NCBI RefSeq assembly: GCF_001048695.1
Contig: NZ_CVRB01000007.1
Span: 1-64,000, forward strand
Reading direction: 5' to 3'
Source of the DNA: Neobacillus massiliamazoniensis
Lineage (GTDB): Bacteria; Bacillota; Bacilli; Bacillales; Cytobacillaceae
Length of the DNA: 64,000 nucleotides
A program made the position numbers and the translations under genes. The notes beneath the pieces were generated by a model that saw only the letters and a list, made by a program, of their open reading frames with translations, was not told the origin of the DNA and did not search any database. How positions within the stretch are numbered: the first letter of the stretch is position 1; every line of letters starts with the position of its first letter. Shown one piece after another: positions 17,073-25,803 of the stretch.

Positions 17073-18263
17073 GTGTTGATGGAAAACAGAAGATATAGAA
17101 CTGATCGCTTTGATTGGACGCTTACCTTATTGTTGTTCCTCTTTTTCTTAATTAGCTGTGTGGCTATTTACAGTGCACAAGGCTCCGCTCAATATGACAG
17201 GAATTTTTTAATCATGCAGGTCTTTTGGTATGTAGTTGGAGCCGCGATTATCTTGGTTTCGATTCTTTTTGATACATATCAGTATAAACGGCTTTCCTGG
17301 TATTTATATTGTTTTGGACTCTTATTACTCGTTGCTTTGATTGTTGCTCCCGAAAGTATTGCCCCTGTCAGAAATGGTGCTAAAAGCTGGTTTATTATAA
17401 AAAAAATAGGCCAGATCCAGCCGTCAGAATTTGTAAAGCCCTTTCTGATCTTAGCCTTAAGTCGGGTTATTATCCGTCATCAGGAACTCTATCAGGAAAA
17501 AGCGTTGAAATGGGACTTTCTTTTGCTTTTAAAATTAGGTGTCACTACCGCCGTACCGCTTGGACTCATCATGCTCCAACCTGACCTCGGAACAGGTCTC
17601 GTTATTTTGGCTATATTAACAGGTATGATTTTAGTTTCCGGAATTTCATGGAAAATCATTCTCCCTATCTATAGCGCAGGAACCTCCCTTGGAGCACTGA
17701 TCCTCTATCTGGTTATTAATAAACCTGAGCTCCTGGAGAAATATCTAAAGGTAAAAAGCTATCAATTTCTTCGCATTTACGCCTGGATAGACCCTGTGAA
17801 TAATGAATCAGGCGCAGGTTTTCACTTGATGAAATCATTAAGTGCAATAGGCTCTGGGGTCTTAACGGGAAAAGGGTTCGGCAAGCGGGAAGTGTATATC
17901 CCGGAAGGACATACTGATTTTATCTTCAGCGTGATTGGAGAAGAGTATGGCTTCGTTGGTGGAAGTATCTTAATTGGCCTCTATTTTATGCTTATTTACC
18001 ATTTAATCAGGACGGCTTTGGATACGAATGATCCTTTTAATACGTATGTTTGTACAGGGATCATCAGCATGATTACCTTTCATGTCTTCCAAAATATCGG
18101 AATGACTATTCAAGTTCTCCCGATTACCGGAATTCCCTTGCCGTTTATCAGCTATGGAGGCAGCTCGTTAATGGGGAATATGTTTGCAATGGGACTGATC
18201 TACAGCATTCGCTACCACCATCGAAATTATATGTTTGCAACTGACAAATCCCTAGGCACTTAA
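17073..18263 (+). CDS. RodA/FtsW-family peptidoglycan glycosyltransferase (SEDS)
   Basis: A 396-residue SEDS protein with about ten membrane segments. These enzymes polymerise lipid II glycan strands together with a class B PBP. Family motifs seen: GAKSWF near residue 109, QPSEFVKPF near 122, QPDLGTG near 175 and LPFISYGGSS near 360. It is of RodA type (cell elongation) rather than clearly FtsW. No PBP gene is adjacent. GTG 17073, TTG 17076 and ATG 17079 are all possible starts after AAAGGTGAT; the first is used. No other elongation gene is nearby, so the paralogue cannot be named. Confidence 0.88.
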   Translation: MLMENRRYRTDRFDWTLTLLLFLFFLISCVAIYSAQGSAQYDRNFLIMQVFWYVVGAAIILVSILFDTYQYKRLSWYLYCFGLLLLVALIVAPESIAPVRNGAKSWFIIKKIGQIQPSEFVKPFLILALSRVIIRHQELYQEKALKWDFLLLLKLGVTTAVPLGLIMLQPDLGTGLVILAILTGMILVSGISWKIILPIYSAGTSLGALILYLVINKPELLEKYLKVKSYQFLRIYAWIDPVNNESGAGFHLMKSLSAIGSGVLTGKGFGKREVYIPEGHTDFIFSVIGEEYGFVGGSILIGLYFMLIYHLIRTALDTNDPFNTYVCTGIISMITFHVFQNIGMTIQVLPITGIPLPFISYGGSSLMGNMFAMGLIYSIRYHHRNYMFATDKSLGT

Positions 18264-18330
18264 AAAGCAACAATCCTTGCTTTTTTATTTATTGGCTAAG
18301 TTAAATCTCATTGATGATTTTGCCACTATG

Positions 18331-18477
18331 TTGATTGGAGCGGAAGGCGCGAGACTCCTGCGGGAGTACGTGGCAGGGGAGACTCTGCAGGCGCTTAAGC
18401 GCCGAGGAGGCTCCCCGGAACGCCCGCGGAAAGCGAAGCGCCTGAAGCGGAAATCAACAGGCAAGTTTAACACAGCC
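18331..18477 (+). repeat. GC-rich dispersed repeat, copy 1
   Basis: A GC-rich, hairpin-prone element that starts TTGATTGGAGCGGAAGGCGC and runs through CGCTTAAGCGCCGAGGAGGC to AATCAACAGGCAAGTTTAAC. Two further copies lie at 21784-21926 and 36682-36891 in the other orientation. Ends carry (T)TGATT/AATCAA inverted repeats. Such elements occur in several Bacillus genomes. An open frame through it is not a gene. Confidence 0.92.
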
Positions 18478-18577
18478 TAATTATTAAGATTATCTTAAAG
18501 ATTACTATATATATTCCTTTATTAGACAAATTATTATAAACTAAAAAAGTATCTTTAATAAATTGTGAAGGTGAATT

Positions 18578-19171
18578 ATGACTGCTTATATTAATACCGT
18601 TTTGGATTTCTTGTCTCATTTAGGTTACTTCGGCATTGCTTTAGGTTTAATGATTGAGGTTATCCCGAGTGAAATTGTACTGGGCTATGGCGGATATATG
18701 ATTGCACAAGGACATATCAATTTCTTTGGAGCCCTCATTGCCGGTATAATTGGCGGAACCTTTTCCCAATTATTCTTGTATTGGGCGGGCTATTATGGTG
18801 GACGTCCATTTTTAGAGAAATACGGTAAATATGTACTAATTAGAAAACACCATATTGATATTGCCGAGAAATGGTTTGAAAAATATGGCGCCGGAGTTAT
18901 TTTTTCTGCACGATTTATCCCTGTGGTACGACATGCGATTTCCATTCCAGCCGGGATTGCCAAAATGTCGATGAGTAAATTTACTCTTTACACCGTTGCT
19001 GCCATTATTCCGTGGTCTATTCTATTCCTATACCTTGGTAATGTTTTAGGAAAGAACTGGTCACATGTCAAGGAAGCCGCCGCACCATATGCAACGCCAG
19101 CTATTTTTGTTGCCATCATCATTGGCGTGATTTATTATTTAGTCAAACGAACAAAGAAAACCGCCAAATAG
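18578..19171 (+). CDS. DedA-family membrane protein
   Basis: A 197-residue DedA protein with four to five membrane segments. The conserved FSARFIPVVRHAISIPAG segment near residue 110-127 and an N-terminal reentrant segment with glutamate (IEVIPSEIVLGYGG) are typical. DedA proteins are proposed to flip phospholipids or undecaprenyl phosphate and to support proton-motive force; which role applies here is not known. It is a single gene with GAAGGTGA before the ATG and its own terminator. A second, larger DedA protein lies at 61641-62918. Confidence 0.92.
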   Translation: MTAYINTVLDFLSHLGYFGIALGLMIEVIPSEIVLGYGGYMIAQGHINFFGALIAGIIGGTFSQLFLYWAGYYGGRPFLEKYGKYVLIRKHHIDIAEKWFEKYGAGVIFSARFIPVVRHAISIPAGIAKMSMSKFTLYTVAAIIPWSILFLYLGNVLGKNWSHVKEAAAPYATPAIFVAIIIGVIYYLVKRTKKTAK

Positions 19172-19183
19172 GCGGTTTTTTTT
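19157..19183 (+). terminator. Terminator of dedA
   Basis: AAACCGCC-AAATA-GGCGGTTT followed by T-run, overlapping the end of dedA. It also touches the stop codon of the convergent gene on the minus strand. Confidence 0.9.
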
Positions 19184-19511
19184 ATGTTGATGACTTAGGT
19201 TTTGAAAATTTAGCTTGTGCCCATGCATCGAGCTTTTTGACATGGCTTTTTCCGATGGTAAAGCCGTATATAATTAGCAAGACAATAATGAGCGTATACA
19301 AATCAATTTTTTTTGTCGAGATAAAATTAATGATCCCCATTAATACTTGCGGGATTACTCCTGTCAGTGCAAACAATACCGTTGCAATCTTAAACCAAAT
19401 TTTAGATTTTAATCCATATCGAGCATATAGCAAGAAAAATGTCGACAACCACGCCAATACCTCTAAACTACCAAGGATTATCCATTTGTTGTCAACCAAA
19501 ATATTCATCAT
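19182..19511 (-). CDS. Small membrane protein under guanidine-I riboswitch
   Basis: A 109-residue protein with about four membrane segments and a basic C-terminal tail. I do not recognise the family. The first segment holds a glutamate (LGSLEVLAWL) in a place like the essential Glu of small multidrug resistance proteins, but the other SMR motifs are missing. GGGAG lies at good spacing before ATG 19511. The decisive context is the ykkC-type guanidine-I riboswitch ending 37 bp upstream on the same strand. Genes under this riboswitch usually export or degrade guanidine, so a role in guanidine transport is a reasonable inference, not proven. Confidence 0.8.
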   Translation of the reverse strand: MMNILVDNKWIILGSLEVLAWLSTFFLLYARYGLKSKIWFKIATVLFALTGVIPQVLMGIINFISTKKIDLYTLIIVLLIIYGFTIGKSHVKKLDAWAQAKFSKPKSST

Positions 19512-19547
19512 TATGAAACTCCCTTTCCTTTAAATTACCATCAAAAT

Positions 19548-19716
19548 AAAAAAGCCATGGAGAACGACCGTTACCGATCTCTTCTCCCAGGCTTTTATCC
19601 TTCCGTGGACACCAAATAGCGGAAAACCCATTGCAAAAGTCCACACTTTTCCGCAATTTATACAGGTGTGTTTTCTCTCGGACCAGACTGGCATTACACC
19701 ACGGAACCCTAGAAAA
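19548..19716 (-). promoter_or_regulatory. Guanidine-I riboswitch (ykkC class) with terminator
   Basis: The minus strand shows the conserved elements in order: CTAGGGTTCCG (from 19712), CTGGTCCGAGAG, then CCACGGAAGGATAAAAGCC and TGGGAGA. This is the ykkC guanidine-I consensus as I know it from B. subtilis. The 3' part of the aptamer can pair with the sequence just downstream (AAGCC-GGGAGAA with TTCTCC-GGCTT) to form a terminator with six T at 19553-19548. Guanidine binding would keep the terminator from forming and turn the next gene on. Confidence 0.9.
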
Positions 19717-19780
19717 CATGTTCATATATATTTATCCATTATTTTAACAGAAAAATAGTACCCAAAGTAGTTCTATTTTT

Positions 19781-21616
19781 TTACTTTTTAAAATGATACG
19801 GCAAAGTTGCAACAATAACTTTCTTTTTAAAAATAAGATAAGTCCTAATTAATAAGCTCGATTGATTGTGTAAAATATTATGCCAGCTCTTTTTGGTAAT
19901 GAACTGTGGAATTAATACCGTTACCCGATAATTATTTTCACTCGCTTTGTGTTCCACTGTATCAATAAATTTCGATAAGGGCTGAAGAACACTGCGATAA
20001 TGAGATTGCAAGGTTACAAGTCGTACATCAGGCTGCCACTTCTCCCACTTTTCGGCGAAACGTTTCTCATCTTCACGATCAAATGAAACATAAACAGCGA
20101 AAATTTGATCGGTTAATGATTTGGCATAATTAATGGAATTTTCCACTACCTTCGTAAACCCTGCAACCGGTACAATGATAACATTTCCTTCAATAGGGAT
20201 TGCAGGTGATTCGGGATGAATCCTTAATTGTTCACCAACTGCTTCGTAATGTTTATTAATCCGATGAAACATAATAACAATTAACGGTAAAAAGATAAAA
20301 ACAAACCACACTTGAGTAAATTTCGTTATAAAGAAAATAAGTAGTACCGTTAAAGTAATTATCGCTCCGATTAAGTTAGCACTTAGCTTTGCCAGCCATC
20401 CGCCCTGCTTTTTCCGGACCCATCTGATGATCATCCCTGTTTGTGATAAGGTAAACGGAATGAACACCCCAACAGCATAAAGAGGGATTAAATGCTCGGT
20501 TTTTCCGTGAAAGGCAATAATGAGCAGAATCGAAGCAACCCCTAAAGCAACGATTCCGTTTGAATAGCCAAGACGGTCGCCTCTAATCGCAAACATACGA
20601 GGCATATACTTATCTTTTGCCAGGTTAAATGCCAATAAAGGAAAAGCCGAAAAGCCAGTGTTGGCAGCCAAGACCAAGATTACTGCCGTAGTTCCTTGAA
20701 CAAAAAAGTATAAATAATTCCGCCCGAAGGTTTCTCTAGCAATTTGCGAAACTACTGTTTCATCAGCCTTTGGTCCAATACCATAATAATATGCCAAAAA
20801 AGTAATACCACTAAACAATATCGCTAATAATGATCCCATTAGAATCAATGTTTTGGCTGCATTCTTGGGAGCGGGGTCTTTAAAATTAGGAATGGCATTG
20901 GAAATCGCTTCGACTCCTGTTAACGCTGAACAACCGGATGCGAAGGCTCGAAGTAGCAGGAATAAGGAAATTCCTTCCACCGGTGTCCCAAGGGCCGGAT
21001 GATAAAAGGTATGCGAAACATTTCCGGTCATAATATTATAAATGCCAACTCCAATTAATATAAAAAGTGCAAAAACAAACAAATACACCGGATAGGCAAG
21101 AATCGTTGCCGATTCCGTTAAGCCCCGAAGATTTAAAATAGTAATCATGACAACTAAAACACAGGCAATCGGGACTGTATAGGGATGTAACTGCGGAATA
21201 GCGGATGTAATGGCATCCGTACCAGCAGAAACACTAACAGCCACTGTCAATATATAATCCACTAATAAAGAGCCACCAGCAATTAAACCCGCATTCACCC
21301 CTAGATTTTCTTTTGATACAACATAGGCTCCTCCGCCATGCGGATAGGAAAAGATAATTTGCCGGTACGAAATAATTAAGGCTGCTAATAAAAATAGGAC
21401 CCCTACCGCGATCGGAATAGAATACCAGTAAGCGACTGCGCCTATGGTTGATAAGACAATTAGGATTTGCTCTGTGCCGTACGCCACAGAGGATAGGGCA
21501 TCGGAAGACAGAATCGCTAATGCTTTTAAAATATTTAGCTTTTGATCTCCTAATGCCGTCGATTTTAATGGACGGCCAATTAAGATTCTCTTTACAGAAG
21601 AGAGCAAGTTTTTCAC
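19781..21616 (-). CDS. kimA: Potassium importer KimA
   Basis: A 611-residue APC-superfamily transporter that matches KimA (YdaO) of B. subtilis over its whole length: N-terminal LSSDALSSVAYGTEQIL, FSYPHGGGAYVVSKENLG, ALTGVEAISNAIPNFK, and a C-terminal soluble domain ending ILHNQSSLLIRTYL and ATLPYHFKK. KimA is a high-affinity potassium-proton importer whose gene and protein are both inhibited by c-di-AMP. About twelve membrane segments precede a cytoplasmic domain of about 150 residues. GTG 21616 is used as start; a TTG three codons later has better spacing from GGTGGGTG. No c-di-AMP aptamer was recognised upstream, unlike in B. subtilis. Confidence 0.95.
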   Translation of the reverse strand: MKNLLSSVKRILIGRPLKSTALGDQKLNILKALAILSSDALSSVAYGTEQILIVLSTIGAVAYWYSIPIAVGVLFLLAALIISYRQIIFSYPHGGGAYVVSKENLGVNAGLIAGGSLLVDYILTVAVSVSAGTDAITSAIPQLHPYTVPIACVLVVMITILNLRGLTESATILAYPVYLFVFALFILIGVGIYNIMTGNVSHTFYHPALGTPVEGISLFLLLRAFASGCSALTGVEAISNAIPNFKDPAPKNAAKTLILMGSLLAILFSGITFLAYYYGIGPKADETVVSQIARETFGRNYLYFFVQGTTAVILVLAANTGFSAFPLLAFNLAKDKYMPRMFAIRGDRLGYSNGIVALGVASILLIIAFHGKTEHLIPLYAVGVFIPFTLSQTGMIIRWVRKKQGGWLAKLSANLIGAIITLTVLLIFFITKFTQVWFVFIFLPLIVIMFHRINKHYEAVGEQLRIHPESPAIPIEGNVIIVPVAGFTKVVENSINYAKSLTDQIFAVYVSFDREDEKRFAEKWEKWQPDVRLVTLQSHYRSVLQPLSKFIDTVEHKASENNYRVTVLIPQFITKKSWHNILHNQSSLLIRTYLIFKKKVIVATLPYHFKK

Positions 21617-21703
21617 CCACCATGAAGTAGAATTTACCGATTGATTTTAACACAACTTATTGGAGTAGTAGAAGTGTTTTCTTTGTGTACAGCTTCCCCT
21701 CTA

Positions 21704-21740
21704 ACTAAAAAAGCATGGAGATTTTCATCCTTCATGCTTC
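21704..21740 (-). terminator. Terminator-like hairpin upstream of kimA
   Basis: Minus strand GCATGAAGGATG and ATCTCCATGC pair into a stem followed by six T. It lies between the dispersed repeat and kimA and would stop transcripts coming from upstream. Confidence 0.6.
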
Positions 21741-21783
21741 GACTAGACGATTTTTTTAGGGGCACCTTTTTTATTAATGGTCT

Positions 21784-21926
21784 GTTAAACTTGTCTGTTG
21801 ATTTCCGATCCATGCGCTCGCTTTCCGCGGGCGGTCCGGGGAGCCTCCTCAGCGCTTAAGCGCCTGCGGGGTCTCCCCTGCCCCGTACTCCCGTAGGAGT
21901 CGAGCGCCTTCCGCTCCAATCAACAT
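21784..21926 (-). repeat. GC-rich dispersed repeat, copy 2
   Basis: Same element as at 18331-18477, inverted. It begins GTTAAACTTGTCTGTTGATT and ends TTCCGCTCCAATCAACAT, with the same GGGGAGCCTCCTCAGCGCTT core. Confidence 0.92.
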
Positions 21927-21997
21927 TGCAGAAAAATTATCATGAACTTTGTACGTATAGTGGTGCCTGTCACATTTTGGGACAGCCTCTTACTCAT

Positions 21998-22030
21998 AAA
22001 AAAAACGTTCCTACCATAAGTAGAAACGTA
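21998..22030 (-). terminator. Terminator of the dinB-like gene
   Basis: Minus strand ACGTTTCTAC-TTAT-GGTAGGAACGT followed by eight T, 20 bp behind the stop codon. Confidence 0.88.
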
Positions 22031-22050
22031 ATTTCAAATCAGGTTACCAA

Positions 22051-22518
22051 TTATTTTTGACTTGCCGCTTCAATCACACGTTTCATAGCGTGCATTTGTC
22101 CCAAATGGCTCGATTCGTGGAAGATGGCAAAGTTCGCAAGCTCTCCATACGTTTCTGCTCCGAGGAATGGATGTTTAATTCGTTCAGATAAACTCTCCAC
22201 TGGAATCTCTTTGATCCGCTTAATTTGCTCTTTAAGCTGAGCAGATAATTCCTCAACGGAAGGAACATCCCCCTGCCAGTCAGAAGGTTTCGTGCCCCTA
22301 CTGAATAATTCCATGTAGTGTGCCGGAAGATGGGTCGATTTATTCGGAAAGCCAAACATAAATTGCTCTGCAACTGTCAGCACATGACCTACATGCCAAT
22401 GAATCGTATTATTAAATCCTTTAGGCTGTACGTCCACGATTGCTTCGTCCAAGGCATCGACATTTTTTAGAAGGAAACTACGCGTTAACTCAAAATTTTT
22501 GAATACTAATTCGCTCAT
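22051..22518 (-). CDS. DinB-family protein
   Basis: A 155-residue four-helix-bundle protein of the DinB/YfiT type. The three metal-binding histidine regions are visible: HWHVGH near residue 45 and FHESSHLGQMH near 135. Such proteins often carry a divalent metal and several are thiol transferases (for example bacillithiol S-transferases); whether this one is active is not known. The start is set at ATG 22518, nine bases behind AGGGG; an ATG two codons up is closer to the ribosome site than usual. Single gene on the minus strand between argS and kimA. Confidence 0.85.
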   Translation of the reverse strand: MSELVFKNFELTRSFLLKNVDALDEAIVDVQPKGFNNTIHWHVGHVLTVAEQFMFGFPNKSTHLPAHYMELFSRGTKPSDWQGDVPSVEELSAQLKEQIKRIKEIPVESLSERIKHPFLGAETYGELANFAIFHESSHLGQMHAMKRVIEAASQK

Positions 22519-22595
22519 TCTCATCTTCCCCTCTTTCTGATTTCAAGCACCTTCTATTTTACCTAAATTTATCCTCTTAGGAAAATAATTTGCTC

Positions 22596-24290
22596 TTACA
22601 TTTCTTCAGGCGCTTCAAGTCCCAGCAACCGCAATCCTTCTTTAAGAACAATCGTTACACTGTAGACTAAGGCAAGGCGCGCTTGTTGCTCATCACTTTC
22701 TTCAAGAATTTTTACTTCCGCATAGTACTTATTAAAAGCCTGGGCAAGGTTGACCACATATTTTGCCACCTGGGACGGATCAAATTGCTCGCATGCCCGT
22801 TTAATTGCATTTGGGAATTCCATTAGGAAACTAATGACTTTCCATTCCTTATCCCATGCTGCATGATCGTTTTTCGAATAATCCTCAGGATGCCAATTCC
22901 CTTTACGCAGAATCGAGCATGCTCTCGCATACGTATATTGAACGTAAGGCCCTGTTTCCCCTTCAAAACGAAGCATATCTTCCATAGAAAACTCAATATC
23001 GTTCATTCGGAAATTTTTTAAATCGTGAAAAATAACTGCCCCAACACCAACCTGATTCGCTACTTCGTCTTTATTAACTAAGTTTGGATTTTTTTCTTCA
23101 ATATTTTGCTGTGCTAAGGAAATGGACTCTTTTAATACTTCTTCCAATAAAACAACCTTTCCTTTACGCGTGGACATTTTCTTACCGTCCTTTAACATCA
23201 TTCCAAACGGAACATGGACCATTTTCTTAGCCCAACCATAGCCCATTTTTTCCAATACAGCCTTCAACTGTTGAAAATGCAGGCTTTGCTCATGACCAAC
23301 TACATATAAAGAAAGATCAAAATCATAATGCTCCTTACGATAAATAGCCGCTGCTAAATCACGGGTTGCATAAAGGGTAGCGCCATCTGATTTTTTGATT
23401 AAGCATGGCGGCAGTTGTTCCTCGTGAAGCTCGACCACTTGAGCCTGATCGGATTCCACGAGCAAATGTTTTTCCTCTAACAGCTCGACAACACGGTCCA
23501 TTTTGTCATTATAGAAAGCCTCACCTGCAAAGGAATCAAAGTCAACATGCATTAACTGATAAATTTTTGAAAATTCCTTTAATGATTCATCACGAAACCA
23601 TTGCCAAAGCGACAATGCTTCCTCATTCCCATCTTCAAGCTCTTTAAACCAGTTTCGCCCTAGGTCCACAAGCTCCGGATTCGTTTCCGCTTCCTCATGA
23701 AACTTGATATAAAGTTTTAACAATTCTTTAATTGGGTTTTGCTTTATTTTTTCTGTATCTCCCCATAGCTTGAAAGCCGCAATCAACTTCCCAAATTGCG
23801 TTCCCCAGTCGCCGAGGTGGTTGATTTTGATTGGCTTGTAGCCAGCCTTTTCAACGATGTTCGCCAAAGCATTTCCTATCACCGTTGAACGCAAGTGCCC
23901 CATCGAAAACGGCTTGGCAATATTAGGTGATGACATATCAATCGTTACATTCCCACCATTCCCTATGGTAAGTGTGCCGTAAGTCTCTTTTTGTTCAAAA
24001 AGATCTGCAATCATTTTTTCCGAAACCGTCTTTTTGTTTAAAAAGACATTGATATAGGCCCCCACCACTTCGATCTTTTCAAAATTAGGAGATTGAACCC
24101 GTTCGCTTAACTCCTGGGCAATCAGATTCGGAGCTTTTCTTTTTAATTTTGCTAAAGTAAAGCATGGAAAAGCCAAATCTCCATGGGCATCGTTCTTCGG
24201 TTTTTCAATGCTCAATTGAAGTTCATCCATTGTCAATTCGTGATTCAGCAACTCGTAAAGAATGGCTGCAAGTTCTTGTTTAAAATTCAT
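22596..24290 (-). CDS. argS: Arginyl-tRNA synthetase
   Basis: A 564-residue class I synthetase. Signature pieces are MSSPNIAKPFSMGHLRSTVIG (HIGH region is GHLR), the ATP/tRNA motif KMSTRKG near residue 370 and the anticodon-binding C-terminal all-alpha domain ending LRLLGLEAPEEM. Start at ATG 24290 after GGAGGGG with six-base spacing. A full T-box leader upstream on the same strand couples expression to uncharged tRNA-Arg. tRNA-Arg(ACG) is in the tRNA operon of the same window. Confidence 0.97.
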   Translation of the reverse strand: MNFKQELAAILYELLNHELTMDELQLSIEKPKNDAHGDLAFPCFTLAKLKRKAPNLIAQELSERVQSPNFEKIEVVGAYINVFLNKKTVSEKMIADLFEQKETYGTLTIGNGGNVTIDMSSPNIAKPFSMGHLRSTVIGNALANIVEKAGYKPIKINHLGDWGTQFGKLIAAFKLWGDTEKIKQNPIKELLKLYIKFHEEAETNPELVDLGRNWFKELEDGNEEALSLWQWFRDESLKEFSKIYQLMHVDFDSFAGEAFYNDKMDRVVELLEEKHLLVESDQAQVVELHEEQLPPCLIKKSDGATLYATRDLAAAIYRKEHYDFDLSLYVVGHEQSLHFQQLKAVLEKMGYGWAKKMVHVPFGMMLKDGKKMSTRKGKVVLLEEVLKESISLAQQNIEEKNPNLVNKDEVANQVGVGAVIFHDLKNFRMNDIEFSMEDMLRFEGETGPYVQYTYARACSILRKGNWHPEDYSKNDHAAWDKEWKVISFLMEFPNAIKRACEQFDPSQVAKYVVNLAQAFNKYYAEVKILEESDEQQARLALVYSVTIVLKEGLRLLGLEAPEEM

Positions 24291-24347
24291 TTTTAACCCC
24301 TCCATATAATTTAAATTTGAAGCGCATTGCGACTTGCTTAGGAAAGA

Positions 24348-24590
24348 AAATAAAAAAACCCCCGCCTCTTAAAAGAGACGAGAGTTTGATAATCCCGCGG
24401 TACCACTCTAATTGTTCAAATAGAACCTGCTTTACATCATAACGGAGAATTTCCCGGCATGCCCTACTATTTTCAGGCAGGCATCTCAAAAGTGCGCTTC
24501 ATTATCTGGTCTGCATCAGGCTCTCACCATCCCTGACTCGCTTTGCCTTTTCAGATAATTACTTTCTTTTTCATCGATTTTATCCGAATT
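24348..24590 (-). promoter_or_regulatory. T-box leader of argS
   Basis: The minus strand carries the T-box sequence AGAGTGGTACCGCGG at 24409-24395, with stem-rich sequence upstream and a terminator (CTCTCGTCTCTTTTAAGAGGCG then seven T) at 24388-24348. The T-box GG can pair with the NCCA end of uncharged tRNA to form an antiterminator. A CGC triplet in GAAGCGCACTTTTGAG is the likely Arg specifier, which fits tRNA-Arg(ACG). Confidence 0.93.
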
Positions 24591-24686
24591 ATTAACAATT
24601 ATTATACTGGAAAGAATCAGATTTAACCAGACATATTTGATGATTTTTATTGTTATGGAAACTCTATAATAAAAGGAGGTTTTCTT

Positions 24687-24941
24687 ATGGCTAGAAGAAA
24701 TAAAATCCTTGTTCCAGAAGCTAGAAAGGGTTTAGACGAATTGAAGGCAAAGGTGGCACACACTCAGTACCCCGAGGATGCAAAATTTGAAGCCGCCGAA
24801 GAGGTAGGTGTTCCTTTGAAAAAAGGCTATAACGGCCAACTTACTTCCGAGCAAGCAGGAAAGGTCGGTGGCAGACTGGGAGGCAGCATGGTTCGCGAGC
24901 TCGTCAAAATGGCACAGGAAAACATGGCGAAAAAAAGATAA
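24687..24941 (+). CDS. Alpha/beta-type small acid-soluble spore protein
   Basis: An 84-residue SASP. The DNA-binding helix pair is clear in the C-terminal half, with SEQAGKVGGRLGGSMVREL. The segment KFEAAEEVGV near residue 30 stands where the germination protease GPR cuts. The proteins coat and protect spore DNA and give amino acids during germination. AAAGGAGG precedes the ATG with ideal spacing. Expression in the forespore under sigma-G is known for the family; a sigma-G promoter was not verified. It resembles the SspF-type minor proteins, but the exact paralogue is uncertain. Confidence 0.93.
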   Translation: MARRNKILVPEARKGLDELKAKVAHTQYPEDAKFEAAEEVGVPLKKGYNGQLTSEQAGKVGGRLGGSMVRELVKMAQENMAKKR

Positions 24942-24947
24942 TTTGGG

Positions 24948-24976
24948 GGCCTGATTTTTCAGGTCTCTTTTTATTA
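24948..24976 (+). terminator. Terminator of the SASP gene
   Basis: GGCCTGATTTTTCAGGTC forms a short hairpin followed by a T-rich run, 7 bp behind the stop codon. Confidence 0.7.
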
Positions 24977-25042
24977 TTTTAGAATAAATTTGACAATTTT
25001 GTGACAATTGATAGAATATTCAGTAAGAAGGAGTGGATGACA

Positions 25043-25315
25043 ATGCAGAAAAAAAATGTCAATAACTTATTTTTGACCACCAAGATTGCCCTCGGTGCTA
25101 TTGGAATTGGACTGGTTCTTTTTTTAGTCGGCTTATTTGTAAGCGGTTTCAATTATTTTCTCTCTGCAACTGGTATTGGTATCATCATTGCTTCCTTGAT
25201 TGTAATCTTCTTCGGTATGTCAATTAGTTTAATGGAAGAATATGTGGAAAATAGTAAACGCCATCAGCAGCTAAGGAAAGGTGTTACAGCATATTCGAAA
25301 AAGCCGTACCACTAA
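25043..25315 (+). CDS. Small two-helix membrane protein
   Basis: A 90-residue protein with two long membrane segments (IALGAIGIGLVLFLVGLFV and GIGIIIASLIVIFFG) joined by a short loop, and a charged C-terminal tail with HQQLRKG. I do not recognise the family. Start at ATG 25043, nine bases behind AAGGAG; an ATG two codons up would be too near. It stands alone between the SASP gene and a terminator. Base composition is normal for the genome. Function unknown. Confidence 0.7.
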   Translation: MQKKNVNNLFLTTKIALGAIGIGLVLFLVGLFVSGFNYFLSATGIGIIIASLIVIFFGMSISLMEEYVENSKRHQQLRKGVTAYSKKPYH

Positions 25316-25327
25316 ATCTGAAAAGTT

Positions 25328-25366
25328 AAAGAGCCGTGTTCCAATATTAGGAACCGGCTCTTTTTT
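25328..25366 (+). terminator. Terminator
   Basis: AGAGCCGTGTTCC and GGAACCGGCTCT form a long stem followed by six T, 10 bp behind the stop of the 25043 gene. It could also serve the converging gene on the minus strand. Confidence 0.9.
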
Positions 25367-25377
25367 AAAGGATAGAT

Positions 25378-25785
25378 TTATTTTTCCCCTTCAGTTATAT
25401 AACGACCCTGCACCCATGTCATAATGAAAAAGACGATGAAACAGATTAAAAGGAGAGAACCGCCAACAATGAAGAATATTAGATTAATAGTATCAATTCC
25501 GCTGATTGGCTTTGTATAATAAAGCCACATCCCCACCGTTAACCCAAAGGATCCAAGGATTGCCGTCCAAACATGAATCATCGCCAGTTTTGAGTTTTTC
25601 GGGATCTTAAAGACACGATAAAAAATAGCAAAAGCAAATAGTGACAACCAACCGACAACTAGAACATGAGCATGAACATCTCGGAAAGCGTATGCTCCTG
25701 ACCCGGCCATATGGGAACCTAGAAATGCCCCCACTACTCCATAAATAGCAGCCGCTCGAATTAAAACCTTCGTACGATCCATCAT
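25378..25785 (-). CDS. Four-helix membrane protein, TetR-regulated
   Basis: A 135-residue protein with four membrane helices. Histidines stand inside helices in GSHMAG and VHAHVLVVGWLS, which recalls haem-binding helices of heme-copper oxidase subunit I; similar small Bacillus proteins are often filed as cytochrome oxidase-like. Whether it binds haem is not shown. The gene starts just after a promoter flanked by two identical palindromes, and a TetR regulator gene lies directly upstream on the same strand, so its expression is probably under that regulator. Confidence 0.75.
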   Translation of the reverse strand: MMDRTKVLIRAAAIYGVVGAFLGSHMAGSGAYAFRDVHAHVLVVGWLSLFAFAIFYRVFKIPKNSKLAMIHVWTAILGSFGLTVGMWLYYTKPISGIDTINLIFFIVGGSLLLICFIVFFIMTWVQGRYITEGEK

Positions 25786-25803
25786 ATTTCAACCCCTTTG
25801 TTT

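Noticed and set aside
18277..18480. Open frames on both strands through the GC-rich repeat
   Set aside because: Same frames appear in the other copies as a by-product of the repeat; no support as genes.
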